DNA of 64,000 bases from Reyranella sp. (GTDB taxonomy: Bacteria; Pseudomonadota; Alphaproteobacteria; Reyranellales; Reyranellaceae), in the NCBI GenBank assembly GCA_019750135.1, contig JAIEOV010000081.1, forward strand, positions 1-64,000, in the 5' to 3' direction. Below the pieces are notes generated by a model that was not told the origin of the DNA, ran no database searches, and saw nothing but the letters and a program-made list of their open reading frames with translations. Each line of letters begins with the position of its first letter. Position 1 is the stretch's first letter. A program made the position numbers and the translations under genes. Shown here in pieces: positions 27,224 to 35,543 of the stretch.

Positions 27224-28017
27224 CGCCCGATCAGGAGCCGATCCTCACTGCCGACCATCTGCGGCTGCGCCGCTGCCGTCACGGCACGATGATGTACAAT
27301 CTGAACGACGCCTTCATCGGCACCATGCTCGATCTGTATGGCGAATTTTCCGAAGGCGAGACGGATGTCTTCCGTCAGGTGTTGCGGCCCGGCATGACAG
27401 CCGTGGAAGTCGGGGCGAACATCGGGGCGCATACCCTCTCTCTCGCCAAGTTCGTCGGACCGAACGGCCGTGTCGTGGCCTTCGAGCCGCAACGTAGTGT
27501 GTTCCAGCTGCTGTGCGGCAACCTGGCTCTGAACGGCATCGAGCACGTTGAAGCCATTCATGCGGCCGTCGGAAGCGAACCGGGCTCGATCGCCGTGCCG
27601 CGACTGGACAGCCGGGCAAGGCAGAACTTTGGAGGATTGAGTCTCGGTCGAGCGCAACAGGGCGACCGGGTCCGCCTGTTGACGCTGGACGGCCTTCATC
27701 TGGCGGCCTGCCACTTCCTCAAGATCGATGTCGAAGGCATGGAATCCGAGGTGCTGAGCGGGGCGACCGAGACCATCAAGCGCGCCCGGCCCATCCTCTA
27801 TGTCGAAAACGATCGGAAGGAAAAATCCGCAACGCTGATCCGGCAGCTCCAGGAGCTGGACTACCGGTGCTATTGGCACACCCCCGCCTATGTCCGGGTG
27901 CCCAACTTTCGCGGCAACAGCGACAACAGGTTTCCGCGGCTGATTTCGATCAACATGCTCTGCGTTCCGCGCAGCCGCGATTTTCCGGTCACCGGGCTGC
28001 GGGAAGTCGAGGCCTGA
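27220..28017 (+). CDS. FkbM-family SAM-dependent methyltransferase
   Basis: The 265 residues show the FkbM methyltransferase layout: the SAM loop AVEVGANIGAHTLSLAKFVG, the acidic end of strand two in VVAFEPQRSVFQLLCGNLALNG, and the late block FLKIDVEGMESEVLSGA. Such enzymes O-methylate sugars or polyketides, often in surface-glycan clusters. It starts inside the stop of the TPR-glycosyltransferase gene (ATGA), so both are made together and probably act on one glycan or glycoprotein. Confidence 0.87.
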   Translation: MTPDQEPILTADHLRLRRCRHGTMMYNLNDAFIGTMLDLYGEFSEGETDVFRQVLRPGMTAVEVGANIGAHTLSLAKFVGPNGRVVAFEPQRSVFQLLCGNLALNGIEHVEAIHAAVGSEPGSIAVPRLDSRARQNFGGLSLGRAQQGDRVRLLTLDGLHLAACHFLKIDVEGMESEVLSGATETIKRARPILYVENDRKEKSATLIRQLQELDYRCYWHTPAYVRVPNFRGNSDNRFPRLISINMLCVPRSRDFPVTGLREVEA

Positions 28018-28040
28018 GCCTACTTCGTCGAATTTTTTCC

Positions 28041-28159
28041 GTCATCCCGAGCGAAGCCGCCCAAAGGGCGGCGCAGTCGAGGGACCTTTCTTGTCGATGC
28101 ATCAACAAAAAGAGGTCCCTCCGCTCCGCCTCGCTACGCTCGGCTCCGGTCGGGATGAC
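28041..28159. repeat. Long palindromic repeat, copy 2
   Basis: The outer arms GTCATCCCGA and TCGGGATGAC are perfectly complementary. Inner arms GAGGGACCT and AGGTCCCTC and a central TTGTCGATGCATCAACAA complete the element. It has the same orientation as copy 1 at 24648, so the two copies bracket the glycosyltransferase/FkbM pair. Here the outer left arm is intact; in copy 1 it is eroded. Confidence 0.85.
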
Positions 28160-28203
28160 AGGTGTTTTGATCGCCCCTTGCCGGCGAAAGTCATTCCATG
28201 GCA

Positions 28204-28217
28204 GATTGTCAACAATC
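28204..28217. promoter_or_regulatory. Candidate GntR operator
   Basis: GATTGT and ACAATC arms separated by CA form a perfect palindrome 25 bases before the regulator's start codon. FCD-type GntR proteins commonly bind TTGT...ACAA half-sites, so autoregulation of this operon is plausible. Confidence 0.5.
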
Positions 28218-28242
28218 GACGATCAGCCACGTGTGAGGCTAG

Positions 28243-28953
28243 TTGGCTTTATCGGACCTTTCCGCGCCGGAGCTGGGCTTGGGGCCTGTTCCCAAGGCGA
28301 CGCTGCGGGCGCACATTGCCGAGCGCCTGCGCGCGGCGATCCTGGCCGGCGACATAGCGCCGGGCGCGCCGCTGACCGAGACGGCGCTGTCGAGCCGCTT
28401 CGACGTCAGCCGCGGGCCCCTGCGCGAGGCGATGCGCCAGCTGATCGAGGAAGGGCTGCTGGTGACGGTGCCCTACACCGGCACGCACGTCGCGGCGCTG
28501 TCGGTCGAGGACGTGCGCGAGATCTATTCGCTGCGGACGGCGCTGGAGATCTTCGCCTTCGAGCAGGTGTGGGAACATCGCGACGATCGATTCAGCCGCG
28601 AACTCCATCGGCGCAACGCGGCGCTGCTGGCCAGCATCGACGCCGGCGACGATCGCACCAGCATTTCGACGGAGCTCGAGCTGCACGGCCTGGTGTTCGA
28701 GGCGAGCGGCCACAAGCTGCTGCAGCGCGCTTGGCATGGGCTGCGCGGCCGCCTGCAACTCTATTGGGCCGCCCATCACCGCGCCCATGGCATGCGCGGC
28801 CCGCGGCGGGACAGCCACGACAGCTACATCAGGGCGGCTCTCGGCAGTGACCTCGACACGCTGCGCCTGGAGATCGCCGACCACATGCGCCGCGGCGCCG
28901 TGGTCACGGAGAAGTTCGTTTCGGGGGAATCGAGGAAGGGGAACACGACATGA
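28243..28953 (+). CDS. GntR-family transcriptional regulator, FCD domain
   Basis: The 236-residue regulator starts at TTG 28243. Residues about 18-85 are a winged helix (LRAHIAERLRAAILAGDIAPG, RFDVSRGPLREAMRQLIEEGLL). Residues about 95-225 are the all-helical FCD ligand domain, with the metal-ligand pattern D..LH (ELELHGLVFEASGH) and late histidines. FCD regulators usually sense small carboxylates or amino acids and repress the adjacent operon. It overlaps the binding-protein gene (ATGA), so it belongs to the transporter operon it probably controls. Confidence 0.9.
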   Translation: MALSDLSAPELGLGPVPKATLRAHIAERLRAAILAGDIAPGAPLTETALSSRFDVSRGPLREAMRQLIEEGLLVTVPYTGTHVAALSVEDVREIYSLRTALEIFAFEQVWEHRDDRFSRELHRRNAALLASIDAGDDRTSISTELELHGLVFEASGHKLLQRAWHGLRGRLQLYWAAHHRAHGMRGPRRDSHDSYIRAALGSDLDTLRLEIADHMRRGAVVTEKFVSGESRKGNTT

Positions 28954-29783
28954 CGATCAATCGCCGCAAGGTCCTGGCCGGGACCGCCTGGGGACTCGCC
29001 GCGGCAGCCTTGCCGCTGCTGCCTGCGCACGCCGGCACCATCGAGGAGACCAAGAAGCGCGGCACCTTCCGCGTCGGCGTCACCCAGGCGCCGCCGTGGT
29101 TCTCCAAGGATCCCAAGACCGGTCAGTGGTCGTCGGGCCTCGGCATCTCCATGGGCAAGGCGATGGCCGATGCGCTGGGCGCCAAGCTCGAGACTGTCGA
29201 GGTAAGCTGGGGCAACGCCATCGCCGCGCTGCAATCCGACAAGATCGACATCATGTTCATGCTCGACGCCACGCCGGAGCGGAAGCAGGCCGTCGACTTC
29301 CCGGAATCGCCGCTGCTCTACTACTCGCTGGCCGTGCTGGCGCGCGACGATCTGCCGGCGAAGACCTGGGAAGACCTCAACAAGCCCGGCGTGCGCATCG
29401 CCGTGCCGCAGGCCTCGTCGATGGACCGCTTCGTCAGCGAGCACGCCGCCAAGGCCGACCTGCAGCGCTTTCCCGACAATGCTGCGGCCATCGCCGCCTT
29501 CCAGTCGGGCCGAGTCGATGCCGTGTGCCTGTTCCATCCGCCGCTGCTCGCCGCCCGCCAGCGGCTGGGCAAGGGCAAGATCGTGGTGCCGACGCCGGCG
29601 CAGTCGCAGGCCTCCAGCGCGGCCATCCGCAAGAACGATCCCGAGTTCGTGGCCTGGGTCGATAAGCAGCTCGCCGCCTTCTACCAGAGCGGCCAGACGC
29701 AGAAATGGTACGAGGCGGCGCTCAGCGATTTCGGCCTCGATCCGACGCTCGCCCCGCCGGTCATGAAGGAGATGATCAAGTAG
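28950..29783 (+). CDS. Polar amino-acid ABC transporter substrate-binding protein (family 3)
   Basis: The 277-residue periplasmic protein has a signal peptide (RRKVLAGTAWGLAAAALPLLPAHA; RRKVLAG makes Tat export possible). The SBP_bac_3 features include GTFRVGVTQAPPWFSKD, the strand-helix with DIMFMLDATPERKQAVDF, and hinge-proximal VRIAVPQASSMDRFV. The family binds amino acids and related zwitterions. Specificity is not readable, but the aminotransferase at the operon end suggests an amino-acid ligand. Confidence 0.9.
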   Translation: MTINRRKVLAGTAWGLAAAALPLLPAHAGTIEETKKRGTFRVGVTQAPPWFSKDPKTGQWSSGLGISMGKAMADALGAKLETVEVSWGNAIAALQSDKIDIMFMLDATPERKQAVDFPESPLLYYSLAVLARDDLPAKTWEDLNKPGVRIAVPQASSMDRFVSEHAAKADLQRFPDNAAAIAAFQSGRVDAVCLFHPPLLAARQRLGKGKIVVPTPAQSQASSAAIRKNDPEFVAWVDKQLAAFYQSGQTQKWYEAALSDFGLDPTLAPPVMKEMIK

Positions 29784-29789
29784 GCTGCC

Positions 29790-30470
29790 ATGGCCTACCA
29801 GTGGGACTTCACTCCGGTCTTCGCCAACAGCGAGCTGTTGGCGCAGGGCCTTTTGAACACGCTCAAGGTCACCGGCGCGTCGCTCGCCTGTGGCCTGGTG
29901 CTGGGGTTGGGGTTCGCCCTGCTGCGGCTGTCGCCGCATCGGCTGGCCTCATGGCCGGCCGGCTTCATCATCGAAGTGTTCCGCACCACGCCGCCGCTGG
30001 TGCAGCTCTTCTGGTTCTTCTTCGCCCTGCCCTTGATCGCCGGCATCGAGATGACGCCGCTGCTGGCAGCGATCGTCACCTTCTCGATCCAGTCGGCCGC
30101 CTTCTTCGCCGAGGTTTTTCGCGCCGGCATTATCTCGGTCGAGCGAGGCCAGTGGGAGGGCGCGCGGGCGATCGGCATGACGCACGGCCAGGCGCTGCGC
30201 CGCATCGTCCTGCCGCAGGCGGTCAAGCGCATGATTCCGGCCTTCATGGAACGGGCGATCGAGCTCATGAAGACGACCACGCTGGTCGCCACCATCGCCT
30301 ATGCCGATTTGCTGTTCGCTGCCAACGAGATCGCCCAGAAGACGTTCAGGCCGCTCGAGACCTTCACGGTGGCGGCGCTGATCTATTTCGTCGTCATCAC
30401 GGCGATCAGCCTGTTGGCCCGCCAGCTCGAGCGGCGGCTCGCCGTCAGCGGCGAATCGACGGTGCACTGA
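29790..30470 (+). CDS. Polar amino-acid ABC transporter permease 1
   Basis: The 226 residues have the HisM/GlnP fold: five transmembrane helices, the N-terminal block LAQGLLNTLKVTGASLACGL, and the EAA loop GARAIGMTHGQALRRIVLPQA. It forms a heterodimeric channel with the next gene, which is similar in length and sequence, and is 6 bases after the binding-protein gene. Confidence 0.93.
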   Translation: MAYQWDFTPVFANSELLAQGLLNTLKVTGASLACGLVLGLGFALLRLSPHRLASWPAGFIIEVFRTTPPLVQLFWFFFALPLIAGIEMTPLLAAIVTFSIQSAAFFAEVFRAGIISVERGQWEGARAIGMTHGQALRRIVLPQAVKRMIPAFMERAIELMKTTTLVATIAYADLLFAANEIAQKTFRPLETFTVAALIYFVVITAISLLARQLERRLAVSGESTVH

Positions 30471-30471
30471 C

Positions 30472-31134
30472 ATGCACCAGTGGGACTTCGCCTCGATCTT
30501 CGACAATGCCGACGTGTTCGCCGTGGGAGCGGTAGGCACGCTGCGCATCTTCGCGATCTGCCTCGTTGCGGGCTTGAGCCTCGGCCTTGTGGTCGGGCTG
30601 GGCCGCTATTCACAGCAGCGCGTCTTCTACTGGCCGGCGACGGCGTTCGTGGAGTTCTTCCGCAACACGCCGGTCCTGGTGCAGATCATCTGGTTCTACT
30701 TCGCGCTGCCGATCCTGATGCCGTTCTCGATCAGTCCCCTGGCGGCGGCCTCGCTCGGCATCTCGCTCAACTCGGCGGCGTTCTCGGCCGAGATCTATCG
30801 CGCCGGCATCCAGTCGATCGACCGCGGCCAGTGGGACGGCGCGCGGGCGCTCGGCATGACCTTCCTGCAGGCCATGCGGCGGATCATCCTGCCGCAGGCG
30901 CTGAAGCGCATGACGCCGGCGCTGACCAATCGCGCCATCGAAATCTTCAAGATGTCGACGCTCGCCTCGGCCATCGCCTATGTCGAGCTGCTGCAGCAGG
31001 CCAAGCTGATCGCCTCGCTGAACTTCAATCCCATCGAGGCCTACACGGCCGTGGCCGTGATCTTCTTCGTTTTCCTGTGGCCGCTGGTGCAGCTCACCTA
31101 CGTGCTGGAACGGCGACTGGCGAGGGACGAATGA
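30472..31134 (+). CDS. Polar amino-acid ABC transporter permease 2
   Basis: A 220-residue HisM/GlnP-type permease with VEFFRNTPVLVQIIWFYFALP and the EAA loop GARALGMTFLQAMRRIILPQA. It starts 1 base after permease 1 and overlaps the ATPase gene by 4 bases (ATGA). The paired permeases show the usual duplication within this transporter class. Confidence 0.93.
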   Translation: MHQWDFASIFDNADVFAVGAVGTLRIFAICLVAGLSLGLVVGLGRYSQQRVFYWPATAFVEFFRNTPVLVQIIWFYFALPILMPFSISPLAAASLGISLNSAAFSAEIYRAGIQSIDRGQWDGARALGMTFLQAMRRIILPQALKRMTPALTNRAIEIFKMSTLASAIAYVELLQQAKLIASLNFNPIEAYTAVAVIFFVFLWPLVQLTYVLERRLARDE

Positions 31135-31871
31135 CGATCCTCAAGGTCAGCGGGCTCATCAAGCGCTTCGGCAACAACGACGTCATCCGCGGCATCGACC
31201 TCGACGTCGAGAAGGGCGAGCGCATTGCCGTGCTGGGCGCCTCGGGCTCGGGCAAGTCGACCTTGCTGCGTTGCCTCAACTTCATGGAGATGCCTGACGT
31301 CGGCACGATCACGCTCGACGGCAAGGTCGTCGGTCGCCGCGAGGCCGAGCTGACGCAGGTGCGCCAGCGCATCGGCATGGTGTTCCAGCAGTTCAACCTC
31401 TTTCCGCACATGACGGCGTTGGGCAATGTCATGGAGGGCCTGCGCACGGTGCGCCGCATGAGCAAGGCTGATGCCGAGGCGCGTGCCGAGCGCGAGCTGG
31501 CCCGGGTCGGACTGGCCGACAAGGCGGCGCACTATCCCGCGCATCTCTCCGGTGGCCAGAAGCAGCGCGTCGCCATCGCCCGCGCGCTCGCCATGGATCC
31601 CGAGCTGCTGCTGTTCGACGAGCCGACCTCGGCGCTCGATCCCGAGCTGGTCGGCGAGGTTTTGGGCGTCATCCGCGCCCTGGCCGAGGAGGGACGCACC
31701 ATGCTGCTGGTCACCCACGAGCTCGGCTTCGCCTACCACGTGGCGACGCGCGTGATCTTCCTGGCCGACGGCACGATCCACGAGCAGGGCTCGCCCGACG
31801 AGGTGCTGAAGCATCCGCGGCGCGGGCGTACGCAGGCCTTCCTGGCCCGCCACAAGGAATTTAGCCTCTAG
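31131..31871 (+). CDS. Polar amino-acid ABC transporter ATP-binding protein
   Basis: The 246-residue ATPase has Walker A GASGSGKST, the Q-loop FQQFNLFPHMTALGNV, signature LSGGQKQR, Walker B LLLFDEPTSALD and the switch histidine in LLVTHELGFA. This is the GlnQ/HisP arrangement. It starts inside the last codons of permease 2. Confidence 0.95.
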   Translation: MTILKVSGLIKRFGNNDVIRGIDLDVEKGERIAVLGASGSGKSTLLRCLNFMEMPDVGTITLDGKVVGRREAELTQVRQRIGMVFQQFNLFPHMTALGNVMEGLRTVRRMSKADAEARAERELARVGLADKAAHYPAHLSGGQKQRVAIARALAMDPELLLFDEPTSALDPELVGEVLGVIRALAEEGRTMLLVTHELGFAYHVATRVIFLADGTIHEQGSPDEVLKHPRRGRTQAFLARHKEFSL

Positions 31872-31881
31872 GAGTATCGGC

Positions 31882-32796
31882 ATGACGACGGAGCAGGCGA
31901 GCGCGCAGGCCTACAAGGCCGACGCGCGCAACGACAACGTTCTGGTCTACGTGAACGGCCAGTTCGCGCCGCGCAACGAGGCCCGGGTCTCGGTGTTCGA
32001 CTCGGGCTTCGTGCTGGGCGACGGCGTGTGGGAAGGGCTGCGGCTGGTGAAGGGCAGGCTGATCAGCCTAAAAGCCCATCTCGACCGACTGTTCGAGGGC
32101 GCGCGCTCGATCCAGCTCGACATCGGGCTCACGCGCGAGGGCGTGGTCAAGGCGGTGCAGGACACGCTCGACAAGAATGGCATGACCGACGGCGCCCATG
32201 TCCGCCTGATGGTGACGCGCGGCGTCAAGAAGACGCCTAACCAGGACCCGCGCTTCGTGATCGGCCCGGCCACCATCGTCATCGTGGCCGAGTACAAGAC
32301 GCCGCTGCCCGAGGCCAAGGCCAAGGGCTACGCGCTCTTCACCTCGACCTTCCGCACGACAGGGCCCGACCAGTTCGACCTGCGCCTGAACTCGCATTCG
32401 CGCCTGAACCTGATCCAGGCGCTGATCCAGGCGATCAACGCGGGCGCCGACGAGGCCCTGATGCTCGACCCGCGCGGCTTCGTGGCCTCATGCAATTCGA
32501 CCAACTTCTTCATCGTCCGCGGCCGCGAGCTCTGGACCTCGACCAGCCTCTACAGCTTCAAGGGCATCACCCAGCAGAACGTGATCGACGCCTGGCGCAA
32601 CGCCGGCAACGTGGCGCGCGAATGCGACTTCACCCTGGCGCAGGTCTACTCGGCGGACGAGGCATTCGTAACGGGCACTTTGGGCGGAGTCACATCTGTC
32701 ACCAAGGTCGACGGCCGGCCGATCGCCGACGGAATGCCGGGACTGGTGACGAAGGAGGCGAGCGACCTCTATCTGCGGTCGGTCGGAGCGGCGTGA
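31882..32796 (+). CDS. Class IV aminotransferase homologue without the usual catalytic lysine
   Basis: The 304-residue protein has the fold-type IV PLP layout: SVFDSGFVLGDGVWEGLRLVKG, the HLDRLFEGARSI arginine helix, the GITQQNV phosphate-binding turn and VTGTLGGVTSV near the end. Relatives are D-amino-acid and branched-chain aminotransferases and aminodeoxychorismate lyase. By eye, the Lys-x-Leu-Asn motif reads SRLN here (in NSHSRLNLIQ), and the conserved Glu of the later E-G-S/A-x-x-N motif reads SCNSTN. PLP-dependent transamination is therefore unproven. It follows the ATPase by 10 bases and closes the operon. Confidence 0.78.
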   Translation: MTTEQASAQAYKADARNDNVLVYVNGQFAPRNEARVSVFDSGFVLGDGVWEGLRLVKGRLISLKAHLDRLFEGARSIQLDIGLTREGVVKAVQDTLDKNGMTDGAHVRLMVTRGVKKTPNQDPRFVIGPATIVIVAEYKTPLPEAKAKGYALFTSTFRTTGPDQFDLRLNSHSRLNLIQALIQAINAGADEALMLDPRGFVASCNSTNFFIVRGRELWTSTSLYSFKGITQQNVIDAWRNAGNVARECDFTLAQVYSADEAFVTGTLGGVTSVTKVDGRPIADGMPGLVTKEASDLYLRSVGAA

Positions 32797-32926
32797 AGGC
32801 ACTGCCGGCACGCAGGATCGGCGGCACAAGGAGTGGCGTAACTGCCGGTGCGACCCGCCAGACCTGCCCCTCTACGGCACGAAAAAACTCGCGAAGACGC
32901 AAATTGGTAGGTATTGACTGAAGTGG

Positions 32927-32955
32927 TTGACAAAAACGCACTCAAGTTATAGTAT
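32927..32955 (+). promoter_or_regulatory. Candidate sigma-70 promoter with no obvious gene after it
   Basis: TTGACA at 32927-32932 and TAGTAT at 32950-32955 are 17 bases apart. The perfect -35 and ideal spacing stand out in this GC-rich region. The next gene starts 330 bases downstream. The 491-base gap 32797-33287 shows no convincing coding frame. Confidence 0.5.
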
Positions 32956-33287
32956 CGAGCCGTTGCGTTGCTTTCCGGCGTTGTCGCTCTATGCATCGTT
33001 GATCCGAAACCAGAAGAGCGTGGTACCTCCCGCGCGTCCCTTCGTCCGGCTGCCTGCATTCGGACGGGCCCGGGGGCTCCCGCTTCCCGACGCCCCTGGA
33101 GTGCGCCCCAAAAGTGAGACAGTAAAATGCGGGCAGGACCGAACCCCAAAACCGGTAGCGAAACTTGCGTAACTGTCCGAATTACAGCGGGTAGTCGTTC
33201 GGGCGATCGAAAGCCACAAGGCCGTTTGCTGTCGAGGTCCACCCAGCGCGAGCTGACGGCACTGCATGCACAGACTAGAATTGGCCT

Positions 33288-34166
33288 ATGAGCCAGCTTC
33301 CGCTGCGATCCATTGAGGCGTTCGTCCTGGTGGCGCGCCTTCTCAGCCTGCAGAAAGCCGCAACGGCCTTGCACATCACTGTTCCCGCCGTGAGCCGCCG
33401 CATCCAGCTGCTGGAGCGCCATCTCGACACAAAGCTCTTTCATCGCCTGCCGCGCGGACTCAGTCTCACGCCGGCCGGCGAGCGATATATCGCTGAGCTC
33501 GGCCCGGCCTGGGATGCCGTGCGCGCCGCGACAGCGGCGGCCAGGATTCCGGAGCGGGTCAATGCGTTCAAGGTGACCGTCATCCCGACCTTCGCTGCGA
33601 ACTGGCTGATGCCGCGGCTCGCGCACGCCCGGCTTGCCGGCATGGAGGTCGAGCTGGAGACCTCGCCCGGCATCGAGGAGCTGACAGCGCGCAAGGACAT
33701 CGACTGCGCCATCCGCCTCGGGCGCGGACCTTGGCCCGGCGCGGTCAGCGAGAAGGTCTTGGCGATCGAGGCATACCCCGTGGCGGCTCCTGGCCATGTC
33801 GCCGGCGATTGCCTGCACACGCTGAGCGATCTCGCTGGCCACACCTTGATCGGGTCGAATCACCAGCCGGATTTCTGGCCCGAGTGGTTCCGCCTGGCCG
33901 ACATTGCCTTTCAGGCCGATGCCTACAGAAGCTTCGACAATCTGCAGCTCGTCTATGAAGCGGCGGCGGCCAAGCTCGGCATCGCGATCGGGCTTGATCC
34001 TCTCGTGCGGCCCTATCTGGCGAGTGGCCGGTTGGTGCGCCTTTGGCCGGAGAGCGTGACGCTTTCGCGGAGCTTCCAGCTTGTCCGCCGTGCCGATCGT
34101 GGCGTGGACAGGCGCTTCAATGCCTTCCGTCGCTGGCTGCGGAGCGAGACGGCACGAGCCGCCTAG
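33288..34166 (+). CDS. LysR-family transcriptional regulator
   Basis: The 292-residue regulator has an N-terminal winged helix-turn-helix (SIEAFVLVARLLSLQKAATAL, VPAVSRRIQLLERHLDTKLF) followed by the two-lobed effector domain (VTVIPTFAANWLMPRLAHAR, ELTARKDIDCAIRLGRG). The GcvA-like pattern of the first helix and the Arg-rich IRLGRGPW block place it in the GcvA/AmpR side of the family. It points the same way as the GST gene 79 bases downstream rather than being divergent from a target. Confidence 0.92.
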   Translation: MSQLPLRSIEAFVLVARLLSLQKAATALHITVPAVSRRIQLLERHLDTKLFHRLPRGLSLTPAGERYIAELGPAWDAVRAATAAARIPERVNAFKVTVIPTFAANWLMPRLAHARLAGMEVELETSPGIEELTARKDIDCAIRLGRGPWPGAVSEKVLAIEAYPVAAPGHVAGDCLHTLSDLAGHTLIGSNHQPDFWPEWFRLADIAFQADAYRSFDNLQLVYEAAAAKLGIAIGLDPLVRPYLASGRLVRLWPESVTLSRSFQLVRRADRGVDRRFNAFRRWLRSETARAA

Positions 34167-34245
34167 AACGACGCGTTGAGAATTTCTGAAGTCGCGCGTC
34201 GAAGGACTGAATGGTGATGGGTGATGGCCGCGCCTAGCTTGGCGC

Positions 34246-34890
34246 ATGACCACCTATCGCCTTCACTACTTTCCGGAGTCCGGCAACAGCTACAAGCTGG
34301 CTCTGATGCTCACCCTGTGCGGCCAGACCTTCGACCCTGTCTGGACGGATTTCGGAGGCGGCGTCACGCGGACGACGGAATGGCGCGCGACGGTGAATGC
34401 CATGGGCGAGATTCCCGTGCTCGAGGAAGGAGGGCAGCGACTGACCCAGACGGCGCCCATCCTGTTGCGCCTTGCCGACCGCTACGGCCGGTTCGGCGGC
34501 CAGAACGACGCGGAACGCTTCGAAGTCCTGCGCTGGCTGTTCTGGGACAATCACAAGCTGACAGGATACATGGCGACCTATCGCTACCTGCGCGCCTTCA
34601 CGCCCTCACCCGATGCCGCCGTGCTCGCCTTCCTGCGCCGCCGCCTCGACGACTTTCTCGGCATCCTGAACGGCCACCTGCAGGACCGCGCCTTCATGAT
34701 CGGCGATCGGCCGACGGTCGCCGACATCTCCTTGATGGCCTATCTGTCCTTTCCCAAGCACGAGAGCGGCTACGACCTGGCGGCAACGCATGCCGGTGTC
34801 GATGCTTGGCTTGGCCGAATCTCCGAACTGCCTGGCTGGCGATCGCCGTACGACCTGCTGCCCGGCAAGCGCCTGAACTGTTACATCTGA
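34246..34890 (+). CDS. Glutathione S-transferase family protein
   Basis: The 214 residues have a thioredoxin-fold N-domain (YRLHYFPESGNSYKLALML, GEIPVLEEGGQRLTQTAPILLRLA, with the cis-Pro IPVL and the TQ glutathione-contact turn) and an all-helical C-domain with the GDRPTVADISLMAYL folding motif. The catalytic residue is probably the Ser in SGNSYK. Substrate unknown. It may be co-transcribed with the upstream LysR gene. Confidence 0.9.
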   Translation: MTTYRLHYFPESGNSYKLALMLTLCGQTFDPVWTDFGGGVTRTTEWRATVNAMGEIPVLEEGGQRLTQTAPILLRLADRYGRFGGQNDAERFEVLRWLFWDNHKLTGYMATYRYLRAFTPSPDAAVLAFLRRRLDDFLGILNGHLQDRAFMIGDRPTVADISLMAYLSFPKHESGYDLAATHAGVDAWLGRISELPGWRSPYDLLPGKRLNCYI

Positions 34891-34943
34891 CCGACCAGCG
34901 GGCGGAAAACGGTTGGTTGGGTGCCGTCTGATCCGTCGGCGCT

Positions 34944-35537
34944 TCAAGGTCTCCGGGTATGGGCCCAGGCGTTCATGTAGGCCGTGGAAACGCGGCCTCT
35001 CCACGTTCGGATGACTTCTTCGAGCTGATCGCGGCGAGTGTTCAGCGCCGGCAAGCTGCCCGGCAGTTGTTGGGTGTATAGGCCCGCGGTGCCCATGGCG
35101 AAGATGCCGTCCTCTATGCCGGTCTCGCACATGATGAGCAGGGGCTTGCCGAGAGCGAACAGGACGCCGGCCTCCATGTGATTCCACGGCGTCGGGAAGC
35201 GCAGCATGCTGTCGATGGGTTTCGATACGTCGCGATAGTCGTTGTCGCGCGCCCTGTGCTTGCGTGTGCCGGCGGTCACGCGCATTTGCTCGAAGCCGAG
35301 AATCAGTCCGCCAAAGCAGTTGTTGGCGATCATGCAGACCTGCTCGAGGGGAGAGGTCTCGGTATAGTCGCTTTGCCCCAAGGCCCTCGGCGCGAGTTTT
35401 TCCCTGTCGAGCATATCGAGTATCTCGTTGCGGACGTCATCCTGTTCAGGACTGAGGCTGCTCGGACTCGAGACGAAGACCGGAAGGCGGACGCCCGGAT
35501 AGTTGCGGCGATTCGGCTTGTCGAGGGGCTCTTCCAT
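34944..35537 (-). CDS. Nucleoside-deoxyribosyltransferase/SLOG-like protein of unknown function
   Basis: The 197-residue protein looks like a Rossmann-like nucleotide-processing domain. It opens with a strand LPVFVSSPSSLSPEQ and a helix with NEILDMLDREKL, has a middle strand-turn NCFGGLILGFEQM, and contains the block NHMEAGVLFALGKPLLIMCE. A glutamate in a helix followed by a GKP-strand is the hallmark of nucleoside 2-deoxyribosyltransferases and related TIR/SLOG sensors. I cannot assign a substrate. It starts 6 bases after the hydantoinase B stop, so it is probably translated from that transcript. Confidence 0.65.
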   Translation of the reverse strand: MEEPLDKPNRRNYPGVRLPVFVSSPSSLSPEQDDVRNEILDMLDREKLAPRALGQSDYTETSPLEQVCMIANNCFGGLILGFEQMRVTAGTRKHRARDNDYRDVSKPIDSMLRFPTPWNHMEAGVLFALGKPLLIMCETGIEDGIFAMGTAGLYTQQLPGSLPALNTRRDQLEEVIRTWRGRVSTAYMNAWAHTRRP

Positions 35538-35543
35538 GGCGGG

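Noticed and set aside
24648..28159. Composite transposon or integron
   Set aside because: The bracketing repeats have no transposase, integrase or target-site duplication, and similar palindromes occur as simple extragenic repeats.
32927..33172. 81-residue plus-strand frame in the gap after the aminotransferase
   Set aside because: Arg/Pro-rich with no domain, no ribosome site and a start inside a promoter-like sequence; it looks like chance.
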